Origin: Tuctoria greenei
Taxonomy: Eukaryota > Streptophyta > Magnoliopsida > Poales > Poaceae
Direction of reading: 5' to 3'
Assembly: GCA_036927565.1 (NCBI GenBank)
Contig: JAYESD010000008.1
Location: 124,709,498-124,773,497, forward strand
DNA length: 64,000 nt
Shown here: positions 55,729 through 64,000 of the stretch, one piece after another
Layout: the number at the start of each line of letters is the position of its first letter
Position numbering within the stretch: position 1 is the first letter of the stretch
Notes under the pieces: model-generated
Told to the model about the DNA's origin: nothing
What the model saw: only the letters and a program-made list of their open reading frames with translations
The model's database searches: none
Made by a program: the position numbers and the translations under genes

Positions 55729-57515
55729 TGTGACACCCGGTTCCCGAAAATAAACCAGGTGCAGTATATGTGTATCTAAGATATTTAACACACATACACA
55801 AGTGACTCACAAATGATAAACAGATAATTACCACAACTCAAATTATTAAACAAGTACTTTTATTACAATATTCAAGTAATCCTCATATTACAACTCTAAT
55901 GATCATTAATGATAACATACTGTAGCAAAAAGTAATCTAATTAAGCAACTAAGCAAATAAGATAGCGCGACTCCAAGCAACACAACAGGCAAGATGACGG
56001 CAGTACACAACCTAGAACTCTGCATTAACGTCGTGATACTCCAAATCGTGACCTGAAACTGTTGGTGGGGGAATTGCATGGGAGAGTACATGTCGTACTC
56101 AACAAGTGTGGGAAGTATGACTTGTAGCTTAAACAAGGCATTGATAATAAATAATGGCTAATTGCTGAAAACTATATTTAAAAACAGATAAAAAACGTAC
56201 TTAAGTTGTCTATGTGAAGTAATCCCATCATATCCCACATAATTATCATAATACGAAACCATAATCAATTATCCATCCATATACCATATTATTACCATCA
56301 TCATCATCCATGTTCATTTACCATAACTCAATTCATAACCATAACCATAACCATAAACATAAACATAACCTTAACCAACCATCTGAAATTCCCTCTAATC
56401 ATGTAGATCATCAAGGTGCTCTTAACTGGGAGCACGGCTATCATGATAGTTTTTAAACACTCTGCAGAGGTTGTACCACTTTACCCATAAGTTTGTAATT
56501 TCGTCACCCGTCGGCGACTAAAGAAACCTCCCTTATGCCAATTACACTTCCTTAGGTGTATGGCCAAGAGATCACAAAATAGCCTATACAAAGGGACTAC
56601 TAGCATATTCATACCCACTTAGGTTTCACCGGTGGTGATGCCTCCACCTAAGGCAATCCTAAACCAAGGGCCCCCAGTTGTGCCGTTCGGATCCCAGGGC
56701 AGTCCCGCCACTATTGCAAACCCAACCGACTCCCATTTCCCGCTCCTCTAAATGATCTAAATCGATGCTGGTAATACTCCTAGTTAATTGGCTAAGCCGC
56801 ACTCATACCTGGCCTTATGGTGGCAATGTTGTCCTAGCCTATTCTCGCATGAACCGGTCCTTAGATCCAAGGCAAGCAAACCACCATAACATTCAACCCA
56901 AACCACAAACCATGCTTGCTTAGATCTCCCAAGTCCCATGTTTCCAATTATCTGTGTTCATCAATTCTCATCATCCATTAATTCATAATTAGGTCATTTA
57001 GTTGTTTTCCCATCCCAATTAACTAGAGCGAAGCAAAAAGGTAGAATACCCTTACCGACTCTCTACAATATATTCCAAGCGACAAGGATGGTCAAAGAAG
57101 ACTAGTAAACACCTATCATTGGTTTCCCATTAATTTGACACAAGCATGCATTTTCACAAGCAAAACATTTAAAAATTGGATCAATATGTTCAAGGACACT
57201 TGCCTTGCTCTTGAGATTGGTTAGGGTCAAGGACTTCAAAATTCTGGTACTGGAGGTCCTCGATAGCACCCTCTAGCGCATCTCCTTCTATTCCGAGCGA
57301 CAAACATGCTAAACATACAATTCAATCAAATAATGCTCATATAGTACTCAATATGCCATGACATGCGTGATCAATGGAAATGCGAGGTGAAACTAGTTAA
57401 TGAGTTGCTTTTAATGTTTATTAACCATTTACAACGGTTCTTATCAAGTTTATATTGGTTTTAAGTTAATTTACATCAATTTGGAATTAATTCAACATTA
57501 AACGAATCTAGAGGC

Positions 57516-57547
57516 AGGACAAGTCCGCTAGGGGTCGGACTAGTCTG
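57516..57547. repeat. Palindrome pair downstream of the E TATA box
   Basis: AGGACAAGTCCG at 57516 and CGGACTAGTCTG at 57536, 20 bp apart, as in the main array. Confidence 0.8.
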
Positions 57548-58078
57548 CCTTCGTAAAACCAGCGAATTAGGGTTTCCTAGGGTTTTCTTGATCTGCGAGA
57601 TTTGGGAGAATTGGGATAGAATTCACGTGGAGAAAGAGAAAGTAGAAGGTGTACCACGTGTTTAGAACTCCAAGGATCAAGAGTTCGGAGGCAACACTTG
57701 GATCTTGACGATCTAGGGTTAATGATGAAGGATTGAGGGTGAATCAGAACAAAAACTCGATGAAAATCGTGTTCACTTGATCCTCTTTCGTTCCTCCTCT
57801 ACTTCTTGCTACTTGATCTACTCTTGATGGCGGCTCCCACGAACTAGGGTTTGGTGATCTTTCAAAAGTGGCAAAGAGATGAGAAGTTGGGGTGTTGAGT
57901 TGTTTATATAGCTGTGGAGGTGTAGGATTTGATGGATTTTGAGTTTGGGGATGGGTGGAGGCCGGTGTGGGGTCCCACATGGGCTCCAAAAAGGTTAGAC
58001 ACGACTTCCTTGGGCCCACTTAAGGTAAAAACCCAAAACAAGTCATGGAGGAAAAGATTGAATTAGAGTCGCGAATAC

Positions 58079-58369
58079 CGGACAAGTCCGCAATGGACCG
58101 GACTAGTCCGATAACTAGTCAGAGAAAAAACGGACAAGTCTGGCCAAAATCGGACAAGTTCGATTTTAGTCAGAGAGCAAAATGGACATGTCCGGCGACT
58201 TGGCAAAATTTTTGAAGGATGGGGTGAATGGACTAGTCCGCACTAGACAGGACAAGTCCTAAAATAGTACATAGAGCAAAATGGACCAGTCCACATCAAA
58301 AATGGACATGTTCGAAGAGAGGTCAGAGAGAAATTCGGACTAGTCAGCACAAAAAAACGGACAAGTCCA
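58079..58369. repeat. Paired palindrome array in the E LTR
   Basis: Eleven 12-mers of CGGAC(A/T)(A/T)GTCCG type start at 58079, 58099, 58131, 58151, 58183, 58229, 58249, 58282, 58303, 58336 and 58358. Pair partners are 20-22 bp apart and pairs repeat every 46-54 bp, the first two intervals being exactly 52. Spacers carry AGTCAGAGA. The array is in U3, about 170-460 bases upstream of the TATA box. Confidence 0.92.
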
Positions 58370-58499
58370 AAATTTTCATAACTTTTGAGTGCGGTTTTGC
58401 TTCTAATTCATTTTAAACTTGTTCCTTTTTATGTTGCTTAATATTAAACATGTTTAAGAGTGTATGCAATGCATGATTGATGAAAATGAGGGTGTTATA

Positions 58500-59668
58500 G
58501 GAAGCCCACACAGAGCCAGGTCTCTTCAAACCCTTTCCCTCGTCAAGTAACCACACAAGGCCGACATGATTCCACTATCACGGGTAATCACCGAGTTTAT
58601 GGGGCAATCTCACACGTTGAGGGCTCCCACAAGAATTACAACGAAAAGATGATCAAATACACTCGAAAAGATTACAAAGAAAAGCACGAGTGTGAAGAGA
58701 TCAAACCCCTAGAGCTCAATGACGTGTAGACAATGATCTCCCAACCCCAAATCTGAATACTCAATTGATTTTCACCTTTGAGGACTTTAGATGTGTGGGG
58801 AGATGTGTTTTTGTGCTCTTGGGACAGGTGGTGGCGCTAGGCTTTTTGAGTTTGACAGTAGGAATCAAAAGTTATCATTGTGGGGTCGTGAATCTTCTAT
58901 TTATAGTGTTTCCAAAATTGTTACCGTTAGGGATCCCGACGACCGGACTAGTCCGCCACGGGGTCCGGACTTGTTCGGCGTGCTGCGTAAAAGTCGGCGT
59001 GAAACGTGCAGCACACTAGAAACCCTAATTGTGTGAGGTATACCGGACTAGTCCAGTATGTGTCCGGACTTGTCCGGTGTGCTGTGTAATTGAACTCTAG
59101 AGAGTTGAACGGACTAGTCCGATCCAAGAACGGACTTGTCCGCTGCTATGTGTTATAGAACATCAGAGAGTTCAAAAGACTAGTCCGGTCCTATGGACGG
59201 ACTTGTTCGGGGTGTAGTGTAATGGGTTTGCAAGACTTTAATAGACTAGTCGGGTCCAAGATCAGACTAGTCTAGTGCACTATGAAATGTGGTTCCAGAA
59301 ATTTTATTGGACTAGTCCGATACATGGTCGGACTAGTCCGATGCTCAGTGTATTTGGACAATAGAGAGTTGAACGGACTAGTCCGGTGCTTAGTGAATTT
59401 TTGGGTGATTTTAAACCCTTACTCCTACGCAAAGACTTGAGCTCTTGGGATGTGTCTCTCACACATATCCTATACATTTAAATCTACTTTGCGCTTCAGT
59501 CGTCAGTTGGGCTTTTCTCTTTTTCTACACCACTTCATTTTTCACATTTTGAGTGCACCGGACCATCTCATTTGAATTGACCCGCAGTCATCTCAACAAG
59601 TTCATTAAGATCTTTTGTTTGTCATCAATCATCCAAAACCTACAAGGGATTGCCTAGATGCACTTTCA
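58500..59668 (-). repeat. Element H 3' LTR, partial
   Basis: Matches 17003-18172 of C from GAAGCCCACA to GCACTTTCA. The TATA box CTATAAATAG (minus strand) is at 58897-58906. Confidence 0.88.
58944..59385. repeat. Paired palindrome array in the H LTR
   Basis: Pairs start at 58944/58966, 59044/59065, 59110/59131, 59176/59198, 59242/59263, 59308/59329 and 59374 (single). Partners are 21-22 bp apart; after the first interval (100 bp) pairs repeat exactly every 66 bp. Several sites are mutated. Each spacer carries a remnant of GAGAGTTGAA or GTGCTGTGTAA. Confidence 0.9.
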
Positions 59669-60078
59669 ATCTCCCCCTTTTTGGTGATTGATGACAACCA
59701 ATTGCGATTTCACAATTAAGAGTAAAAATTGATTTTCATAAAGTGTGCATATATGAGAACAATAAATGTGTAACGAAAACTTCTCACATATATGCACTCT
59801 TTATGGTGGGGTGCCTAACAAGTGTGTGATCAAAAGATGTGATGAGCAATACATAAGCACTTGACAGTTATAGCAACAATCATCACATTATCATTAACTA
59901 AGCATCACACATTAAGTAAATTAAGCACGTCCAAAATAAGTTACAATAGTTTGAAAATGAGTACATGTCCTTGATCACAAGTCCTTAATGTCTTAATGAC
60001 TACAAAATAGACAACTAGTCTCAATCTCTCCCCCTTTGGCATCAAGGCACCAAAAAGGGAAAATTTGAGTGGAATCAC
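59669..60078 (-). other. Element H polypurine tract and 3' untranslated region
   Basis: The minus strand at 59669-59683 reads AAAAAGGGGGAGAT, as in C. A second polypurine motif AAAGGGGGAGAG lies near 60027-60040, in the same setting as in C. No ORF. Confidence 0.75.
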
Positions 60079-61274
60079 TCATCGTCATTGCCTCCCTCAC
60101 TCTCAGTCCTCTCTTCATCTTATTCTTCATCTTTAGGTGCTTGAGGAGGAGGGGAAGGTGCAGATGTGCCAGCTAGTCCGAATGAAGCCATCTCTTGCTC
60201 AGTTAGAGGTGCCATTTCTGTGATGTCTTCTTCAAAGTTTTCTGAGATCTGAGGTGACCCCATTGGCTCTATTTCTAGCTTCTCACGGATTGCTTTGATA
60301 TTGTCCTTGACATATCAGTGATGCTTCTTCCTGGCTAGACTCTCCTTGTGTTGTTTTATTTCCACTTTGCGACAGGAAGCAAAGATGGATGAGAGCATCT
60401 TCAGTATTCCACTGGAGGACTCTCTAGGAGGTGGAGGAGCAGAAGCAGTAGCCTCATATCTTGTGATTTCTTAAGCCCTCTTAAATCTTTGTTCCTCTGC
60501 AGGTGAGGTAGGAGCAGAGGGGACAGTGTAGATAGTAGGCTTCTGGGGCCTGAGTCCAGTATGAGGAACATCCTTGACAAACTCAAGTCCTATCACCATC
60601 TCAATCATGTACATTATGTATGGTGTATAGCCAAAGGACCTGTTAGGGGTGATGGAGATGTTCACAATGTCATTATACATGTACTCAAAGACATTGAAGG
60701 GCCTTCTCCTGCTGATCACCCTCATCAATGTCCTGAGTATCCCCTGGATAGTCCCTGCATCTCCCTCCTTGGAAGCTATGGTCTTCCTCAGGATCCTGTT
60801 TAGCACAACAAAGAAGGGATTCAAGTACTTTGTGGTTAGAGACTTGAATGGCATCCTTGTATCATAGAGAAAGTCAAGCTAATCTTTCTCCAGAGGCTTA
60901 GATTGTGGATTATGATGTCATTCTCCAAAGAATCTTCTAGGTGAAGAATTCTGGCAAACTCATCATATGTGACACCGTACTTCGCTCCATGTGTCATCCG
61001 TGTCATTTTTCTCCGTCGTCACAAGAGAAGTAAAGAGTAGAATAAAATTGAGTAATGACCTCAATGTTCCAGTCCCACTGGAAAGAGACAAGATCCTTTA
61101 GTCCATGTCGCTCCAATGCCTCTAGGACCTCTTGATAGGCTTAACATCTCTTGGACTGAAGATAGGTGATGTCAACCCATTGACTTTCAATGTCTAGGTT
61201 TCTCATCTTCAGATAGACATGCCCGTAGTAATCAACGTTGAAGTTGCTCCAAAATCTTGGATTAGCTGACTGTT
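60079..61274 (-). pseudogene. Element H third ORF (env-position, function unknown)
   Basis: About 398 codons, truncated at the 5' end by K. The frame reads from VLEALERHGLKDLVSFQWDW (near 61135) through a conserved block MPFKSLTTKYLNPFFVVLNR at 60854, then GDAGTIQGILRTLMRVISRR and YTPYIMYMIEMVIGLEF, to a Pro-rich and acidic tail ending near DERTESEGG with TGA at 60079-60081. Stops near 61142, 60878, 60471, 60324 and 60121 and a frame change near 61010 show decay. Position between pol and the 3' LTR is where some Sireviruses have an env-like gene, but I see no signal peptide or membrane anchor. Confidence 0.6.
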
Positions 61275-61730
61275 CACTACAAGAATGGGGGAAAGAAGTG
61301 CCGACCAAACTATAATCGTCGGCACCAACGTCTTAAATCCATTTAAATTCATCGGTTTAGAGAAGCCGACACTTATATATTTATGGTTGTCGGCTAGGCA
61401 ACGAAGGCCGACGGCTTCAAATATGGTCGTCGGTTTTAGCACAGAGGCCGATGACTTTAACTTTGGTCGTCGGTTTAATGCCACAGGGCCGCAGGCCTTA
61501 GGGTGGGCCCCGCTGCGCAAAAAAACAATTTTCCTGCCGATTTGTAAGACCATCAGCCCAGACAAAAGAGCCGACGGCTTTAAAGTGGGCCCCGCACTGC
61601 TAGGCTATGATCGCCGGCTTTAGTGCTTTGGTTGACGGCCATAAAGTGGGCCCTGCAGACCTCAACTAAGACTAACGGTTCTATGTAACCGATGACTTTA
61701 AAGCCCTTCACATTGCGTGCACAGCGGGAA
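61275..61730. repeat. Left subterminal repeats of element K
   Basis: Direct and inverted copies of GCCGACGGCTTTAAA and GGTCGTCGGTTTTAG-like units, about 40-60 bp apart. Confidence 0.8.
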
Positions 61731-62066
61731 AACCTAACACTCCACACACGTCGCTCTCGTTGCTAGCTCCGCACCGCCGTCCGCGTCGCTGCCCCGCCAC
61801 CGGCGTCGCAGCACTGCGCCTTGCGCCCCACGCCGCCGCCCGCGCCCTGCGCCGCCGCCCGCGCCCCTGCGCCGCCGCCCGCGCCTCGCTGCCTCCCAGC
61901 GCCCGACCACCCAGAGCCCCGCCTCCCAGCACCCCGGCTGCAGCGCCCCGCCCTTGGCCGCCGCGCCTGCACCCCAGCGCGGCCGCCTTGCTGCCCAGTG
62001 CCCCCACCGGCCGCCGCTCCCGGTCCGAACGTCTCCGCCTTCACTCTTTCGGCTCATTGGATAAGG
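61731..62066 (+). other. GC-rich leader region of element K
   Basis: About 330 bp of CCGCC/GCGCC-rich sequence giving open frames on several strands. A possible donor AAG|GTTAAA follows at 62066. It has the same position and nature as 46046-46734 in G but is not alignable by eye. Confidence 0.5.
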
Positions 62067-62649
62067 TTAAACCTTGAACTTGTCTATAAATTAAGTTTTT
62101 GAATTCCGATTAGTGTGGCGTTAAGTTTTTGATTTGATTAGTGTATGAATTGCTATATCATTACTTGTGCAAGTTTATATTGTGTTTTATCCATATATGT
62201 GTATGTTAACTTGATTATCATAGATGTTAGTTATTTAGGTTCAATTATGTTTATTTTATTTTTTTATTGTTTATGTACTATATGTATATACAATGTTATG
62301 AAATATAGGTGAATAGGATCGACTAGATGATTAGTCGTCGATTAGGGTGATTAGTCGAACTCTAGTCTACCTCGTAGTCGTTCAACATATTTAGAGAGAA
62401 GTGTTGTTAGTCGACACTAAGGAAACAAAGCCGGGAGTACCATCATCTCGACATTGATAAAGGAGAAGGTGGATGGGATAGGGAAGAATGGCGCAATCCC
62501 AGCGTTGAGGAAGGAGGAGGCGGAGGGGACAAGAGAGAACGTTGCAGGGAGGCAGACATGAGAAGGACGGCGGCGCACGGTGGAGGAGCAGCGACAGCAC
62601 ACCTGGAAAAGAACGCCATGGCGCCAGGCGGCAGCGGGCGGCACGACAA
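62067..62649. other. Intron-like region of element K
   Basis: AT-rich to 62330, then a mixed stretch with GAGG-rich sequence at 62455-62640. The minus-strand ORFs here (up to 102 residues) show no recognisable motif. No feature supported. Confidence 0.4.
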
Positions 62650-63352
62650 GACCCATTTAGTACGAAGTTAAAGCAGACTTCATAAGGCATCGTGTGCACT
62701 CGCGTGGCCGCCGTTGTTTAGGCCGCCGGCCCTGCCTGTCCCTTTTTACTTTAAGAACTACACTGAATGGGGGGTGTAGTGTTAAATAGGCGGCGTTATG
62801 CTGTCAAAATTTTTTAGGACCTATCTTGAACAATAGATGTAGGGTCGTGACATTAAACAAATTATGAAGTAACGGTAAGACCCATTTAGTACGAAGTTAA
62901 AGAAGGCGTTCAGTAGCTCCGGCCCTGCATCATGTGCTGTCGCGTGGTCGCTGTTGTTTAGGCTGCCGGCGCTTCCTGCCCCTTTTTACTTTAAGAACTG
63001 CACATGATAGGGGGGGTGTAGTGTTAAATAGGCGGCGTTATGCTGTCGAAATTTTAGGACCTATCTTGGACAATAGATGTAGGGTTGTGACATTAAACAA
63101 ACTATGAAGTAACAGTAAGACCCATTTAGTACAAAGTTAAAGCAGGCATTCAGTCACTCTGGTCCTGCGTCATGTGCAGTCGCGTGGTCGCCGTTGTTTA
63201 GGCTGCCAGTGTTGCCTGCCCCTTTTTACTTTAAGAACTGCACTGGATAGGGGGGTGTAGTGTTAAATAGGTGGCGTTATGCTGTCGAAATTTTAGGACC
63301 TATCTTGGACAATAGATGTAGGGTCGTGACATTAAACAAACTATGAAGTAAC
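62650..63352. repeat. Tandem triplication upstream of K TNP2
   Basis: Three copies of a 229-240-bp unit start at 62650, 62879 and 63119, each beginning GACCCATTTAGTAC and containing GGCGTTATGCTGTC, TTTTAGGACCTATCTTG and AGGGTCGTGACATTAAACAA. The first copy is the most diverged. The GTTATGCTG...GTGACAT core is also found in G just upstream of TNP2. Confidence 0.88.
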
Positions 63353-63394
63353 CATATATGTTCATTAACATATATTTATTTGATGCAATTTTAA

Positions 63395-64000
63395 AATGGG
63401 TGACGATCGTAAGGTGATGTATGATGGATGGAGTTCAACTGGTGCGCACACTAATGAATGGGGTCATATCGCAAATGCTTTTCTGAGCCATGCATTTGCT
63501 AGTGATGCTCGTGTTGCAAAGTGTCTGTGTATCAAGTGTCGGAATCGTTGACGTCTGGATAAGTCTGAAGTGGAGTTGCATCTTTGCAAGCACAGATTTA
63601 TGCCCGACTATCTGGTGTGGCGTGAGCATGGGGGGATAGAGCATGATGACGAGTCAGACAGTAATGAGGATGAAGATCGGTTGGATGAGATGATAGCAGA
63701 CATTGGTAACGAGTACGAAGAGGAGTGAGAACCGAAGGAGGTGAAGGAGTTCTACGAGCGTCTTGCCACAGCAGATCGAAAAGTGTATGAGGGCGCCAAT
63801 ATGAGCATTTTGCAGGCGGTCACATGACTTATGGCGATGAAGTCCAAGTTGAATTTCGCGAAAAAATTGCTACAATGGTATCATTAAGCTGATTAGTGAT
63901 CTCCTTCTGTCAGGTCATCAGATGTCGTCGGATCAATATCAATCTAAGAAAATTTTGGCTGGTCTGGGCATGAATTATGAGAAGATTGATGCGTGCGAGA
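63395..64000 (+). pseudogene. Element K TNP2, N-terminal part
   Basis: The ATG at 63395 (MGDDRKVMYDGWSSTGAHT) opens the transposase-associated domain with KCLCIKCRNR, then an acidic linker (DDESDSNEDEDRLDE) and the start of the tnp2 region, recognisable as YQSKKILAGLGMNYEKID near the window end. In-frame TGA at 63548-63550, a stop in place of Glu near 63726, another near 63825, and a frameshift near 63868 mark it as a pseudogene. It is clearly related to but distinct from TNP2 of G. Confidence 0.78.

Larger units (their letters stand above)
39351..58499 (-). mobile_element. Element E: decayed Ty3/gypsy element of chromovirus (Tekay/Del) type, split by D and F
   Basis: Visible parts on the minus strand: 5' LTR 55729-58499, primer site, gag start 55459-55388, the rest of gag, protease, RT and RNase H at 43080-39846, and a second RT piece 39845-39351 from a tandem duplication. 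F interrupts gag, D interrupts the RNase H start, and the remainder lies beyond the left edge. The lineage call rests on the Met-tRNA primer site, the long LTR with TGTAACACC-type ends and the RT motifs; the chromodomain is not in view. The gene is full of stops and shifts. Confidence 0.8.
55729..58499 (-). repeat. Element E 5' LTR
   Basis: 2771 bp. Plus-strand ends are TGTGACACC and GGTGTTATA, mutated forms of the TGTAACACC/GGTGTTACA ends of chromovirus LTRs. On the minus strand the TATA box TATATAAA is at 57903-57910. A short ATAACC/ATAAAC microsatellite lies at 56336-56375. The remainder is unique sequence with no credible gene. Confidence 0.8.
58500..61274 (-). mobile_element. Element H: Sirevirus remnant (partial 3' LTR and third ORF)
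   Basis: Relative of C, cut on the left by E and on the right by K. It comprises the last 1169 bp of an LTR (58500-59668), polypurine tract, 3' untranslated region and a long third ORF that C lacks. Gag and pol are outside the window. Sequence similarity to C is clear in the LTR ends and around the polypurine tract, but the palindrome spacing differs. Confidence 0.85.
61275..64000 (+). mobile_element. Element K: CACTA transposon, left part
   Basis: Begins CACTACAAGAATGGGGGAAAG after GTT (61272-61274, presumed target duplication). It has its own subterminal repeats, a GC-rich leader, a tandem triplication and the start of a TNP2 gene, and runs off the window. TIR and repeats differ from F and G, so this is a third family. 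Confidence 0.85.

Noticed and set aside
56336..56375. Interstitial telomere repeat
   Set aside because: The unit is ATAACC/ATAAAC, not CCCTAAA, and it is only a few copies long.
61708..62102. Pro/Arg-rich ORFs at the K leader
   Set aside because: Same composition effect as in G; no recognisable motif.
62391..62699. Minus-strand ORF of 102 residues in K
   Set aside because: It overlaps the tandem triplication and GAGG-rich sequence, has no motif, and conflicts with the TNP2 leader on the plus strand.

Overview
The window is repeat DNA from a plant nuclear genome, most likely a grass. It holds no host gene, tRNA or rRNA that I can recognise. Nearly every base belongs to one of eight transposable elements inserted into one another. 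The grass assignment is an inference from the families: a Sirevirus with palindrome-rich LTRs, Tat-lineage Ty3/gypsy elements with an antisense accessory ORF, a chromovirus-type gypsy element with a 2.8-kb LTR, and CACTA transposons with very GC-rich leader exons.

I call the elements A to K. A (1-9206, minus) is a Tat-type gypsy element cut by the window start. It lies inside D (9207-14751 and 37761-39350, minus), an Athila-like element with gag, protease and an env-position ORF but no reverse transcriptase or integrase. D is split by B (14752-37760, plus, target duplication CTTAC), the same family as A and complete from LTR to LTR. B's gag is split by C (16613-26468, minus, target duplication GAGAA), a Sirevirus with long open gag and pol frames and LTRs that look identical. 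D itself sits in E (39351-58499, minus), a decayed Ty3/gypsy element of chromovirus type with a 2.8-kb LTR. E's gag is also split by F (43081-55387, target duplication ATT), a CACTA derivative, which is split in turn by G (45748-54751, target duplication GTG), a second CACTA element with a decayed TNP2 transposase and a multi-exon TNPA-like gene. E is inserted in the LTR of H (58500-61274), an older Sirevirus remnant. H is cut by K (61275-64000), a third CACTA family that runs off the window. The inferred order, oldest first, is H, then E, then D and F, then A, B and G, with C last; K also postdates H.

The most striking signal is regulatory. C, H and E carry arrays of the 12-bp palindrome CGGACTAGTCCG and close variants directly upstream of their LTR TATA boxes. 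The sites come in pairs 20-21 bp apart. The pair period is 52-53 bp in both the copia element C and the unrelated gypsy element E, and 66 bp in H. The same palindrome is also translated inside C's gag. A and B have palindromic repeats of their own, a TATA box inside a hairpin, and two shared in-frame amber codons that separate gag, protease and reverse transcriptase.

Positions, ORF status and motifs were read directly from the sequence. Family names come from recognised motifs and not from database searches. Ages and regulatory roles are inferences.
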